Source: Pseudomonas alcaliphila JAB1 (GTDB taxonomy: Bacteria > Pseudomonadota > Gammaproteobacteria > Pseudomonadales > Pseudomonadaceae). From it: DNA of 64,000 nt. The stretch is from contig NZ_CP016162.1 of the NCBI RefSeq assembly GCF_001941865.1, forward strand, positions 1,488,001 through 1,552,000. Direction: 5' to 3'. Under the pieces are notes generated by a model. That model saw only the letters and a list, made by a program, of their open reading frames with translations. It did no database searches and had not been told where the DNA came from. Position 1 is the stretch's first letter. Each line of letters begins with the position of its first letter. The position numbers and the translations under genes were made by a program. Positions 54,284-64,000 of this stretch are shown piece by piece.

Positions 54284-56465
54284 GTGCGACCTGAAAGTCG
54301 CATGGGTTTCTGTTCCGCAGGTTAACGCCCGACGGAACCGACTGTTCCACCACTCGTTCCCTACCCAGACAGGCGTGGCCGGTAACAGCCGGGTCTGAAG
54401 CTCTGGGGACAATGTAACCGCCGATATTTCGGTAGGTCGAACCGCGAGGCCAGACTGAATCTGCCAGCATCAAGGCGGAGAGGCGCTAGGGATGAACGGG
54501 TACGGCTAACACAAGTGAACCTCATATAAACGTCGTCATAATAGCCAAGCCAAAGATGCTGACAGGCTTGAACCAAAAGGTGTGCGGCCAGGCAGGGGCT
54601 CTTACCGATAGCCCCTCGTGGATGTGGTGCCGCCGGCGAAATCGAGGAGCCCGACCCGTTCGGAAATCCATGCGGAACAGGGTAAGCCCGTAGCGTTGCC
54701 GATTTCGGCAGGTGAGCTGTAAAGCAAGCTGTTGATGCTGCGGGTAAAGGAATGTGGAAAAAGCGAAGGTCACCCTGTAATGGGGTGAATACAGATTGAA
54801 ACATCATCTGGCGCGAAAGCGAGCAGACTTCCACACGGTCTTCCATGGCGAGAAAACCTGATCAATCGTTGTACGGAGGAAAGCAGATGGCAGTGCTCGC
54901 ACCCAATGCGCAAGCAACGGCGAGCACTGGTGCGCCTTCGAACTTCATATCGGCCTGGCCCCAACACTGGAACCAGATCGAGTCGCAAGTGAAACGACTC
55001 CAGGTCCGTATCGCCAAGGCAACACGGGAAGGTAGGTGGGGCAAGGTGCAAGCCTTGCAGCGACTGCTGACTCGCTCGTTCAGCGGCAAAATGTTGGCCG
55101 TGAAACGAGTGACGGAAAACAGAGGCAAGAGAACACCGGGCGTTGATGGCAAGATCTGGTCGACTCCGGTGGCCAAATCGACGGGAGCACAAGCGTTACA
55201 GCATCGGGGCTATCGGCCCCAACCACTGCGACGCATCTACATACCCAAAAGCAATGGCAAGCAGCGTCCGCTGGGGATTCCAACGATGCGGGATCGTGCG
55301 ATGCAGGCGCTGTGGAAACTGGCACTTGAGCCGGTTGCCGAAACGCGTGCAGATCCCAACTCCTATGGATTTCGGTCGCAACGATCCACCGCCGATGCAA
55401 TCGCACATTGCTTCAATGCACTGGCGAAACGTGGTTCGGCGCATTGGGTACTTGAAGGTGACATTCGAGGCTGCTTCGACAATATCAGTCACGATTGGCT
55501 GCTCGCCAATGTGCCTATGGATAAGGTGGTTCTGCGCAAATGGCTTCGAGCGGGGTATGTCGATCAGGGAGCCTTGTTCGCAACGGAGGCAGGAACCCCG
55601 CAAGGGGGGATCATCTCTCCGGTACTTGCGAATTGGACGCTGGATGGCCTGGAAGATGTCGTCCATGCAAGCGTGGCTTCGACAGCGCGCAAGCGTAAGC
55701 CATTCAAGATACACGTCGTACGATATGCCGATGACTTCATCATCACAGGGGCCACGCAAGCTGTTCTGCAACATCAGGTTCGTCCTGCAATTGAGGCGTT
55801 CCTGAAACAGCGTGGACTGGAACTCTCTGATGAAAAGACTCAGATAACGCATATCTCACAAGGCTTCGATTTTCTGGGCCAGAACGTACGCAAGTACGCC
55901 GGCAAGCTACTCATCACTCCGGCTCGCAAGAGTGTGAAGGCATTGCTGGATAAGGTGCGGGAAATCGCGAACGCAAACAAGACGGCAACTCAAGCTAACT
56001 TGATCCTGACCTTGAACCCGGTGATCCGAGGGTGGACCATGTATCATCGCCATGTTGTCGCTGCCAAGCGTTTCGCATGGATCGACCATCAGATTTGGCA
56101 AGTGCTATGGCGCTGGGCAGTTCGTCGGCACGCCATGAAAAATGCCCATTGGGTAAAACAACGCTACTTTCGTGTCGTAGGTCAACGGCACTGGGTTTTT
56201 GCCACTCAGGAGAAAGCGCGCGGCTTGAGTCAACCCGCTTGGCTGTATGCCGCCGCCAGTGTTTCGATCGTGCGGCATATCAAAATATGCAGTGCAGCGA
56301 ACCCGTTCGACCCGGCATGGACGTTTTACCTTGAGCGCCGAAGAGCGCATCGTCAGGTTGCCCAGTCTTACTCAGGCTGCTGGAAGGCTTGAGCCGTATG
56401 AGGGGTGACTCTCACGTACGGTTCTTAGGGGAGGCAGGGGTGGTAACACTCCTGCTTTACCCGAC
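54284..56465 (+). mobile_element. Complete group II intron inserted in an IS5 transposase gene
   Basis: 2182 bp. The 5' end is GTGCGACCTGAAAGTCGCA, the GUGYG consensus of bacterial group II introns. Domain V is a 34-nt hairpin at 56391-56424 (GAGCCGTATGAGG ... CACGTACGGTTC), followed by domain VI and the 3' end CCCGAC at 56465. The exon junction makes an uninterrupted transposase frame, which fixes both boundaries. It encodes an apparently intact reverse transcriptase-maturase. Confidence 0.92.
54887..56392 (+). CDS. ltrA: Group II intron reverse transcriptase/maturase
   Basis: 501 aa from the ATG at 54887, chosen because GGAGG lies 7 nt upstream (the frame opens at 54845). RT blocks: RRIYIPKSNGKQRPLGIPTM, DPNSYGFRSQRSTADAI, LEGDIRGCFDNISHDWLL, GTPQGGIISPVLANWTLDGL and the catalytic VRYADDFII. 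The maturase X domain follows (LNPVIRGWTMYHRHVVAAKR). No HNH endonuclease with paired CxxC motifs is visible at the C-terminus, so retrohoming would be endonuclease-independent. Its stop overlaps the first base of domain V. Confidence 0.93.
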   Translation: MAVLAPNAQATASTGAPSNFISAWPQHWNQIESQVKRLQVRIAKATREGRWGKVQALQRLLTRSFSGKMLAVKRVTENRGKRTPGVDGKIWSTPVAKSTGAQALQHRGYRPQPLRRIYIPKSNGKQRPLGIPTMRDRAMQALWKLALEPVAETRADPNSYGFRSQRSTADAIAHCFNALAKRGSAHWVLEGDIRGCFDNISHDWLLANVPMDKVVLRKWLRAGYVDQGALFATEAGTPQGGIISPVLANWTLDGLEDVVHASVASTARKRKPFKIHVVRYADDFIITGATQAVLQHQVRPAIEAFLKQRGLELSDEKTQITHISQGFDFLGQNVRKYAGKLLITPARKSVKALLDKVREIANANKTATQANLILTLNPVIRGWTMYHRHVVAAKRFAWIDHQIWQVLWRWAVRRHAMKNAHWVKQRYFRVVGQRHWVFATQEKARGLSQPAWLYAAASVSIVRHIKICSAANPFDPAWTFYLERRRAHRQVAQSYSGCWKA

Positions 56466-57193
56466 TGAAGGCCCACATCGGAGTGGATGATGAGTCGGGT
56501 CTGGTACACAGCGTAGTCGGTACGCCAGCCAACGTGGCGGATGTCACTCAGGTCGACAAGTTACTGCACGGCGACGAAAACGTCGTTTGCGCCGATGCCG
56601 GCTACACCGGCGTCGAAAAGCGCTCCGAACACGAAGGCCGGGCGGTGATCTGGCAGGTCGCGGCACGCCGCAGCACTTACAAGAAGCTTGGCAAGAGCAG
56701 CCCGCTCTACAAAGCCAAGCGCAAGGTCGAGAAGGCCAAGGCGCAGGTGCGGGCCAAGGTCGAGCACCCGTTTCGGGTGATCAAGCGCCAGTTTGGTTAC
56801 ATCAAAGTTCGCTTTCGAGGGCTGGTGAAGAACACGGCGCAGTTGGTGACGCTGTTCGCCCTGTCGAACCTGTGGATGGCGCGCCGACATTTACTGGCGA
56901 ATACAGGAGAGGTGCGCCTGTAATGCGGGAAATGGCCGCCGCGAGGTGCTCGCGGCGGCTAAAAATCCAGAAAGAATGGATGATTTGATCGTTTTTAGAC
57001 GAATCGCCGTTTTTGAAATTGGCAGGGCTGAAGTCAGCCAGAAATACGTGACTACTTCAGACCATCCCTTAAGCCGCGGCACTCTGCTCGCGATGACGTC
57101 AAAAAAAAACGGGCACCCTGCGAAGCATAAGTAAGTGCCATTCAAATCTGTTCCATTTTCCTTTTAGGAGTGCCTCCCATACGTCTCATACAA

Positions 57194-57221
57194 AATAACC
57201 GCGAGCCATGTCGCGGTTATT
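57194..57221 (-). terminator. Hairpin terminator after the FadL-type channel gene
   Basis: Perfect 11-bp stem, AATAACCGCGA / TCGCGGTTATT, with a 6-nt loop, 16 bp after the channel stop. On the minus strand it runs into TTATTTTG. It probably ends the bph transcript. Confidence 0.75.
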
Positions 57222-57236
57222 CTGCCAGCTTTAGGG

Positions 57237-58610
57237 TCAGAAGCTGTGGGTATAGCCCAGACCGACAGTGTCCTGAGCATGCTCTGCCCTTATTGGCGCG
57301 GAGGTATTAGGCAAACTGGAGTTATCCATCTTCTTCTTGAAGGAATGGTTCCAGGCAACATCCACCTTACTTGTTGGCGAGAACTGATAAGAAAACCCCG
57401 CCGAGACAAACCTAGTCGTAATGGCGGGCATTACCGACAGCAAGGTCTCAGAGCGGAGTGCCTGAGTCACGAAACGGGTGCCACCTCGCAGCGTCCACTT
57501 GCCAGTTTGGTAAGCGGCACCGAGCGACAGGGCGGTCTGATCCTTGAAATTTAGCGGCAACAGAATGTCGATATTGTCACCGGTATCCGCCACAAACCCG
57601 ACATCGACGTCTTTCATGGCGTGCTTCCAGAATATCCGGGAGACGTCGGCAACAATCATCCATTGCGCATTGACCTGGTGGCTTATGCCAAGATTCAATT
57701 GCGCCGGCGTTTGAAAGTCACGTACGCTGATCCTGCCTCTGAGCGGAACCTGGCCGGCCAAGGCGTCGACTGCAGTCAGGGTTGCATCACCTTTCATGTC
57801 AGCTATATGACTCTCCATGGAATACGCGACACCCAGAACCGTATCTTTTGAGACCTTGTAGGTCAGCCCGATGCGCCCGCCAATACCCCATGCATCAGCG
57901 CCGCTGGCCACTGGATGGTTCCTGGTAAAGCTTAAATGCGCACCGCGCAAGTCAGGCAAGCCTCCGAGAACGGGTACGAGGCTACCGCTTGCCCGGCCCG
58001 ATCCTATTAACGAACCAACCTGATCCGCACCCAGTAGTAGATCGAGGTTCAGGCCCTGCCACATCGCATCGAGACTTGCACCAACTGTCAGCTTGTCATT
58101 GACTTCATAGCTCGCCGCAAAGGGAATGTTCAAGGTCATCAGCCGACTCGAGTTCTCGAGTCCAGTATCAAGGCCACCGGTAGCACGGGAAAGAAAACTG
58201 CTGTTTCCATACTCCGTTCCAACCCCGCCCTGCGGAAAGATGCCTGCGCCAAGCGTCAAGGAGCCGCTGTGATAGGTATATGCCATTTGGGGGACGGCAT
58301 AGGGGCCGCGATTTTTGGAGTGATCCTCAGAGTCGGCAACCTCCCCTGTATCGAGGTTCTTGATTGCAAGGTCACCAAAAGTGACATCCATGCCGAGATA
58401 GAACTGCGAACCCTCAGGCATTAGCGACAGTGTCGCCGGATTGGTCATCATGCCGGCAGCACCCACGTCAAATGCGGTTGCGGCACCACCCATCGCCCCC
58501 GACACCTGTCCAAACCCTACGAACCGAAATACGTCGGTGACCGCCAGTGCCGGCTGAGATGTGATTGCCAATACCCCCGCGGTGATCGGACCCATTAATC
58601 TGTGCTTCAT
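57237..58610 (-). CDS. FadL/TodX-family outer-membrane hydrocarbon channel
   Basis: 457 aa. The signal peptide (GPITAGVLAITSQPALAVTD) is followed by FGQVSGAMGGAATAFDVGAA, the N-terminal hatch region of FadL-type channels, then beta-rich sequence ending in GLGYTHSF. TodX, XylN and CymD of this family carry aromatic hydrocarbons through the outer membrane. Position at the end of the bph operon suggests biphenyl uptake. The gap to bphD is about 100 bp with a weak inverted repeat (ACGAGC/GCTCGT), so it may have separate expression. Confidence 0.88.
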   Translation of the reverse strand: MKHRLMGPITAGVLAITSQPALAVTDVFRFVGFGQVSGAMGGAATAFDVGAAGMMTNPATLSLMPEGSQFYLGMDVTFGDLAIKNLDTGEVADSEDHSKNRGPYAVPQMAYTYHSGSLTLGAGIFPQGGVGTEYGNSSFLSRATGGLDTGLENSSRLMTLNIPFAASYEVNDKLTVGASLDAMWQGLNLDLLLGADQVGSLIGSGRASGSLVPVLGGLPDLRGAHLSFTRNHPVASGADAWGIGGRIGLTYKVSKDTVLGVAYSMESHIADMKGDATLTAVDALAGQVPLRGRISVRDFQTPAQLNLGISHQVNAQWMIVADVSRIFWKHAMKDVDVGFVADTGDNIDILLPLNFKDQTALSLGAAYQTGKWTLRGGTRFVTQALRSETLLSVMPAITTRFVSAGFSYQFSPTSKVDVAWNHSFKKKMDNSSLPNTSAPIRAEHAQDTVGLGYTHSF

Positions 58611-58712
58611 TGTTTTTATCCTCAGATATCAATAAGTCTTATAATTATTTAACGAACGAGCACTTCCATCTGCCCGCTCGTCATCATTTATAGAAGAGGC
58701 AACGCTTTCTCC

Positions 58713-59576
<864 letters not shown>

Positions 59577-59643
59577 TCATCCTTTAAGTGAGTGGAGTGG
59601 AAACTGGTCAGGCGCAGCGCTTCATGCCGCGCCGGGTTTGAAA

Positions 59644-60684
59644 TCATGCGGCGGTCAAGGTCAACCCGCGCTCACGTGCCATGGTCATGGCGGTGTCTTC
59701 AATCATGTCTTCCTGGCCGCCGACCATGCCGCGCCGTCCCAGCTCGACCAGGATGTCGCGCGCCGGCACGCCGTACTTCGCACTGGCGCGTTTGGCAAAC
59801 AGCAGAAAGCTGGAATAGACCCCGGCATAGCCCAGCGTGAGCGAGTCGCGGTCGATGCGGATGACATGGTCCATGATCGGCACCACCAGATCTTCGGCCA
59901 CGTCCTGGATCTTGAACACATCGACTCCGGTTTCGATCCCCATGCGCGCGCATACGGCGATGAACACCTCCATCGGCGTGTTGCCGGCGCCGGCACCCAG
60001 GCCAGCGGCAGCGGCATCGATGCGGGTGGCCCCGGCCTCGATCGCGGCGATCGAGTTGGCGACGCCCATGGCCAGGTTGTGATGGCCGTGAAAGCCCAAC
60101 TCGGTTTCGGGTTTGAGCGCGGCACGCACGGCACTCAGGCGCGCTTTCACGTCGTCAGGCAGCATGTAGCCGGCCGAGTCGGTGACGTAGATGCAGTTGG
60201 CGCCGTAGCCTTGCATCAAGAGTGCCTGGCTGACCAGCTTTTCTGGGCTGGCCATGTGCGCCATCATCAAAAAGCCCACGGTGTCCAGACCCAGCTTGCG
60301 CGATTGGGTGATGTGCTGCTCCGACACATCGGCTTCGGTGCAGTGGGTGGCCACGCGGATGGTGTTCACGCCCAGGTCCTTGGCCATCTTCAGGTGTTCG
60401 ACGGTGCCGATGCCGGGCAAGAGCAGGGCACTGACCTTGGCCTGCTTCATCAACGGAATCACGGCGCCCAGGTATTCCTCGTCGCTGTGCGCCGGAAAGC
60501 CGTAGTTGACGGAGGAGCCGCCCAGGCCGTCGCCGTGGGTGACTTCGATCAGCGGGATGCCCGCGGCATCCAGGCCGCAGGCGATGGATTTCATTTGCTC
60601 CAGCGTCATCTGGTGGCGCTTGGGGTGCATGCCGTCGCGCAGCGTCATGTCGTGGACGGTGACTTTTTTGCCTTCTAGCTTCAT
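59644..60684 (-). CDS. bphI: 4-hydroxy-2-oxovalerate aldolase BphI
   Basis: 346 aa. [15 protein letters not shown] carries Arg16, Asp17 and His20, and [14 protein letters not shown] holds the metal HxH. It forms the channelling complex with BphJ, giving pyruvate and acetaldehyde. It lies 19 bp after bphJ. Its nah-operon counterpart NahM is of equal length with the same motifs. Confidence 0.96.
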   Translation of the reverse strand: MKLEGKKVTVHDMTLRDGMHPKRHQMTLEQMKSIACGLDAAGIPLIEVTHGDGLGGSSVNYGFPAHSDEEYLGAVIPLMKQAKVSALLLPGIGTVEHLKMAKDLGVNTIRVATHCTEADVSEQHITQSRKLGLDTVGFLMMAHMASPEKLVSQALLMQGYGANCIYVTDSAGYMLPDDVKARLSAVRAALKPETELGFHGHHNLAMGVANSIAAIEAGATRIDAAAAGLGAGAGNTPMEVFIAVCARMGIETGVDVFKIQDVAEDLVVPIMDHVIRIDRDSLTLGYAGVYSSFLLFAKRASAKYGVPARDILVELGRRGMVGGQEDMIEDTAMTMARERGLTLTAA

Positions 60685-60703
60685 GGTGGTTCTCCTGCGT
60701 GGT

Positions 60704-61618
60704 TCAGGCGTGGACGGGCTGGAGTGTCAACTGCCCGGCGAGGATTTCCTCGGCAAACATCTCGGCGGTGCGGGCCGCCGCCGCCGTCATGATGTCGAGG
60801 TTGCCGGCGTATTTGGGCAGGTAGTCGCCCAGGCCCTCGACTTCCAGGTAGACCGAGACGCGCAAGCCGTCGAAAACCGGGCCGTTGACCAGCTTGTAGC
60901 CGGGCACGTACTTCTGCACCTCTTTGATCATGGCGTGGATGGACTCGGTGATCTTGGCCTGATCGGGTTCGCTCTCCAGCAGGCAGTGCACGGTGTCGCG
61001 CATGATCAGCGGGGGCTCGGCCGGGTTGAGGATGATGATGGCCTTGCCCTTTTTGGCGCCACCGACCTTTTCGACCGCGCCGGCGGTGGTGCGGGTGAAT
61101 TCGTCGATGTTCTTGCGCGTTCCGGGTCCGGCGGACTTGCTCGAGACGGTGGCGACGATTTCGCCGTAGGCCACCGGCTGGACGCGGCTCACGGCCGCGA
61201 CCATGGGAATGGTGGCCTGGCCGCCGCAGGTGACCATGTTGACGTTCATCTCGCCTTTGCCGACATGTTCCTTGAGGTTGACCGTCGGCACGCAGAAGGG
61301 GCCGATGGCCGCCGGGGTCAGGTCTATCATCAGGGCGCCGAGGGCATTCACCTTGCGGCTGTTGTCAGCATGCACGTAGGCGCTGGTGGCATCGAAGACG
61401 ATCTGCACGCCGTCGGCCTGCATGTGGGGAATCAACCCATCGACACCGTCAGCGGTGGTCTTGATGCCCATCTCGCGGGCGCGCTTGAGGCCGTCGGATT
61501 CGGGGTCGATGCCGACCATCCAGATGGGTTCCAATACCGGGCTGCGCTGCAGCTTGGCCAGCAGGTCGGTGCCGATGTTGCCGGGGCCGATCAGGGCGCA
61601 TTTGATTTTTTTCGTCAT
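60704..61618 (-). CDS. bphJ: Acetaldehyde dehydrogenase (acylating) BphJ
   Basis: 304 aa. [13 protein letters not shown] for NAD binding and Cys131 in [13 protein letters not shown]. It turns acetaldehyde from BphI into acetyl-CoA. It lies 21 bp after bphH. The order bphC-K-H-J-I-D is that of the LB400 bph operon. Confidence 0.96.
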   Translation of the reverse strand: MTKKIKCALIGPGNIGTDLLAKLQRSPVLEPIWMVGIDPESDGLKRAREMGIKTTADGVDGLIPHMQADGVQIVFDATSAYVHADNSRKVNALGALMIDLTPAAIGPFCVPTVNLKEHVGKGEMNVNMVTCGGQATIPMVAAVSRVQPVAYGEIVATVSSKSAGPGTRKNIDEFTRTTAGAVEKVGGAKKGKAIIILNPAEPPLIMRDTVHCLLESEPDQAKITESIHAMIKEVQKYVPGYKLVNGPVFDGLRVSVYLEVEGLGDYLPKYAGNLDIMTAAAARTAEMFAEEILAGQLTLQPVHA

Positions 61619-61639
61619 GTGCTGAAATTTCCGGAAAAG

Positions 61640-62422
61640 TCAGTGAAAGCGCACCGAGCAGCCGCCGATGCCGCCGATGGTGACGCGGAAATGGTCGCCG
61701 GCCTGGGCCGGGAACATGGCGGCCAGCGCGCCGGAGAGAATCACCTCGCCGGCTTTCAGACCGATGCCCAGGCGGCCCAGGGTGTTGGCCAGCCAGGCCA
61801 CGGAATTGACCGGGGAGCCCAGGGCGGCGGCGCCGGCGCCGGTGGCGATGATCTCGCCGTTTTTCTCGAGCACCATGCCGCAGGTCATCAGGTCGATCCT
61901 GCGCGGGTCGGCGGCGCTGCTACCGAGCACGAACATGCCGCAGGAGGCGTTGTCGGCCACGGTGTCCTGGATCTTGATTTTCCAGTCGCCGATGCGCGAG
62001 TCAACGATCTCGAAGCAGGGCATGACAAAGTCGGTGGCAGCCAGCACGTCGGCGTTGGTGACGCCGGGACCCATGAGGTCCTTTTTCAGGACAAAGGCGA
62101 TTTCCCCTTCGGCCTTGGGCTGGATCAGGGAGGACATGGCGATGCTGCCGCCGTCGCTGACGATCATGCCGTCCAGCATGTAGCCGAAGTCGGGCTGGTA
62201 GACGCCCAGCATGTTCATCACGGCCGCGCTGGTAACGCCGATTTTCTTGCCGACGACGCGCTCGCCGGCCTGCAGACGGCGCGAGATCATCCGTTGCTGA
62301 ATGTGGTAGGCGTCCTCGACGGTGATCTCTGGATGGCGGCTGGTCAACGGCTCGACCACGGTGCGCGTGCACAGCGCGCTGTAGAGCTCGTCACCCAGCG
62401 TTCCGATCAGTTCAGGGGTCAT
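61640..62422 (-). CDS. bphH: 2-hydroxypenta-2,4-dienoate hydratase BphH
   Basis: 260 aa from the ATG at 62422; the in-frame ATG at 62434 would add four residues. [40 protein letters not shown] and [18 protein letters not shown] define the hydratase family. It hydrates the C5 dienoate released by BphD to 4-hydroxy-2-oxovalerate. Confidence 0.94.
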   Translation of the reverse strand: MTPELIGTLGDELYSALCTRTVVEPLTSRHPEITVEDAYHIQQRMISRRLQAGERVVGKKIGVTSAAVMNMLGVYQPDFGYMLDGMIVSDGGSIAMSSLIQPKAEGEIAFVLKKDLMGPGVTNADVLAATDFVMPCFEIVDSRIGDWKIKIQDTVADNASCGMFVLGSSAADPRRIDLMTCGMVLEKNGEIIATGAGAAALGSPVNSVAWLANTLGRLGIGLKAGEVILSGALAAMFPAQAGDHFRVTIGGIGGCSVRFH

Positions 62423-62504
62423 GGCGTTTCTCATTCCAGGTCGGGGCGTTCATTGCTTTGAGGCAGCTCTCCCAGGCCCGCTTCCGCGCCCCGGGAAGGC
62501 ATCT

Positions 62505-63116
62505 TCACTCCTTGATCAAGCCTTCGGCGCGAAGCGCTGACTGTACCGCTTCACGGCCTCCAACACGGCCTTGGAAGGCCTGCAGCGAGGGCCAGGGCGA
62601 AAGATCAATGTTGACATATGCGCTCCAACCGAGCACGACGAACAGATAGATGTCGGCCACACTCAGTTGGTCGCCCAGCAGATAAGGCGCATGTTCGAGC
62701 TGTCGTGCGACCTGCCCCAGGCGGGTGTTCAGGCTCTGCCGCACGGCGTTTTTCCACTCATCGCTGGAGGCAGGGTTGAACAAGGGGCTGAAGCTCTTGT
62801 GCAGTTCGCTCGAGATGAAGTTCAGCCATTGCTGCAAGTGGTAGCGCTCGAAGCTGCCGTTGGCCGGCGCCAGCTGCTTGCCGGGGACCTGATCGGCCAC
62901 GTATTGCACGATGGCCGGGCCTTCGGTCAGGGTACGGCCGTCGTCAAGCTGCAGGCAAGGCACGTACCCGGCCGGGTTGATCTCCAGGTAGTCCTGCCCG
63001 GAGGCAGTCTTCTTGCTCGCAAGATCGACCTGCACCAACTCGAAGTTCAGGCCCGCCTCGCGCAATGCAATGTGCGGTGACAGGGAGCAGGCACCAGGGC
63101 TGTAGTAAAGTTTCAT
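62505..63116 (-). CDS. bphK: Glutathione S-transferase BphK
   Basis: 203 aa, beta-class GST. The N-terminal thioredoxin fold has MKLYYSPGACSLSPHIALRE with Cys10 as catalytic residue. The helical C-terminal domain holds APYLLGDQLSVADIYLFVVL. BphK of LB400 can dechlorinate chlorinated HOPDA, removing dead-end products of PCB breakdown. It sits between bphC and bphH as in LB400. It is not needed for biphenyl growth there, so its presence hints at a PCB-adapted operon. Confidence 0.95.
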   Translation of the reverse strand: MKLYYSPGACSLSPHIALREAGLNFELVQVDLASKKTASGQDYLEINPAGYVPCLQLDDGRTLTEGPAIVQYVADQVPGKQLAPANGSFERYHLQQWLNFISSELHKSFSPLFNPASSDEWKNAVRQSLNTRLGQVARQLEHAPYLLGDQLSVADIYLFVVLGWSAYVNIDLSPWPSLQAFQGRVGGREAVQSALRAEGLIKE

Positions 63117-63147
63117 GCAGGGATTCCCGTGCTATTCAGGTTGTTGT

Positions 63148-64000
63148 TCATGCTTTGTTGCGCGCAGCTGCTTTGTCGCGCACAGACTTGTGGCCCCACA
63201 TGCTCGGACTGTCGTGCCTCACCACAACCCAGGAGCGGTCAACGGTACGGGCACTCCAGCCATACTCGACCTCTACTCCGGACGGGGTCGAGGCATAGAA
63301 CGACACCATGTGGTCATTGGTGTGGCGCCCCAGCGTGGAGGTGATCAAGCCGTCCGCGTCAACCCGATCAAATGCAAAGCCGACGTCATCGAGCGAGGCG
63401 ACTTCGAGCATGAAGTGATGAATGCGTTTTGGCAGCGGGAATGCCGCAATTGCCAGGGTGTGGTGGCGTTCGTTGCAGTGCAGGAAGTACACAGGAACCG
63501 TCACGTCCGGCCCCATTTTCATGTCGATGACGTCAGACAACTGGAAGCCGAGCACGTCGGTATAAAACGCCAGCGCCTTGTCCGAATCCGGAACGCAGCG
63601 CACGAAATGCCCCAGCCCTTGCTCGCCGGTCAGGAAACCCGACACGGCCGCACCAGGCAGGAACGGTTTTTCGAACACCTCGCTGGCGCCATAGTAAATT
63701 TCCAACGGCAGGCCAAACGGGTCGGCAAAGGTGATCAATCCGGTCACCCCGCGGCGCCTGGCCAATGAGGCATCGCCGGTGGTGACTGCGATACCGGCCT
63801 GTTTGAGCTTGTCAGCCATCTGCGCCAGCCCTGCCGCATCGGCCACCTCGTAGCCGGCAAAGGCCAGATCGTCAACCTCGCCCTGCTGAACGGCGATCCG
63901 CCAGGCTCTCGAATCGATGCGGAACAGGTCGCCGTTGTCGGTCGTGCCCGCTTCCATCAAGCCCAGTTTCTGCGTCAGAAACGAACGCCAAGCAGCTACG
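63148..64000 (-). CDS. bphC: 2,3-dihydroxybiphenyl 1,2-dioxygenase BphC (5' end beyond window)
   Basis: 283 codons are inside the window; by comparison with LB400 BphC (298 aa) about 15 N-terminal residues lie beyond base 64000. Iron ligands: the His in GQGLGHFVRCV, the His in KRIHHFMLEV and the Glu in PSGVEVEYGW. It opens 2,3-dihydroxybiphenyl to HOPDA, the substrate of BphD. It ends SVRDKAAARNKA, 31 bp before bphK. The upstream bphA and bphB genes are expected to the right of this window. Confidence 0.96.
   Translation of the reverse strand, partial: VAAWRSFLTQKLGLMEAGTTDNGDLFRIDSRAWRIAVQQGEVDDLAFAGYEVADAAGLAQMADKLKQAGIAVTTGDASLARRRGVTGLITFADPFGLPLEIYYGASEVFEKPFLPGAAVSGFLTGEQGLGHFVRCVPDSDKALAFYTDVLGFQLSDVIDMKMGPDVTVPVYFLHCNERHHTLAIAAFPLPKRIHHFMLEVASLDDVGFAFDRVDADGLITSTLGRHTNDHMVSFYASTPSGVEVEYGWSARTVDRSWVVVRHDSPSMWGHKSVRDKAAARNKA

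Larger units (their letters stand above)
54175..56923 (+). pseudogene. IS5-family transposase, 5'-deleted and split by a group II intron
   Basis: Exon 1 (54175-54283) reads [20 protein letters not shown], then [16 protein letters not shown]. Exon 2 (56466-56923) continues KAHIGVDDESGLVHSVVGTP, CADAGYTGVEKR and VEHPFRVIKRQFGYIKVRFR to a stop at 56923. The intron splits the ATG codon between them after its A. Removing it restores the frame perfectly. The N-terminal half is missing, so the gene is dead regardless of splicing. Confidence 0.88.
54161..57068 (+). mobile_element. Internally deleted IS5-family element carrying a group II intron
   Basis: The left tip GGAAGCTCTGAA and the inverted right tip (complement of TTCAGACCATCCC, ending 57068) are related but imperfect. 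TTAA flanks both sides (54157-54160, 57069-57072), a YTAR-type duplication. The left tip is followed at once by mid-transposase codons, so the first ~150 codons are deleted. Without the 2182-bp intron the element would be 726 bp. Confidence 0.7.

Noticed and set aside
60506..62461. 651-aa plus-strand frame opposite bphJ and bphH
   Set aside because: Gly/Asp/His-rich antisense frame created by codon bias of the bph genes; similar long shadows lie opposite nahLOM (43502-45583).

Overview
This window is a GC-rich mosaic of mobile DNA from a pseudomonad or an aromatic-degrading beta-proteobacterium. The species cannot be fixed from sequence alone. It holds most of the transfer operon of an integrative and conjugative element (ICE) of the ICEclc/PFGI-1 type, followed by a catabolic island for biphenyl, salicylate and probably an ortho-substituted benzoate. 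A linked bph-sal arrangement on a mobile element is known from Pseudomonas putida KF715; this window has the same logic, with bphD about 6.4 kb from nahR.

Layout. 1-815 is the 3' end of an FAD-linked oxidase gene. 1129-3785 holds decayed IS110 and IS66 copies. 3984-22346 is the ICE block, nearly all on the minus strand: MobH relaxase TraI, an AbiE-type toxin-antitoxin pair, DUF3742, a TraG-like membrane protein, and the G-type T4SS set running back to the RAQPRD protein. A DsbA-like protein and a RadC-like protein sit inside the set. The coupling protein normally found just upstream is absent from the window. 22455-28640 is an IS nest (ISL3 twice, IS1182, IS5) around an AEC permease and a truncated NtrC-family regulator.

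28909-41764 carries a close XylS homologue, IS66 and group II intron fragments, a BenE benzoate permease, an IS30 fragment, a two-subunit Rieske ring-hydroxylating oxygenase, a branched-chain-type ABC importer (LivFGHM plus two binding proteins) and an OprD-type porin. 42036-51222 is a complete salicylate/catechol meta-cleavage operon in the order nahG-T-H-I-N-L-O-M-K-J, with nahR divergent at 51377-52279. 52304-57068 is a second IS nest: IS66 and IS3 fragments, then an internally deleted IS5 whose transposase gene is split by a complete group II intron. 57237-64000 is the distal bph operon, bphC-K-H-J-I-D plus a FadL/TodX-type outer-membrane channel.

How it fits together. BphC and BphD take dihydroxybiphenyl to (chloro)benzoate plus 2-hydroxypentadienoate, and BphHJI takes the C5 fragment to pyruvate and acetyl-CoA. 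NahG turns salicylate into catechol. The Rieske oxygenase, which resembles ortho-halobenzoate and anthranilate dioxygenases, would also give catechol, and NahH through NahJ finishes ring degradation. BenE, the ABC importer, OprD and FadL proteins provide uptake, and XylS- and NahR-type activators provide control. No tRNA, rRNA, CRISPR array or recognisable att site was seen.
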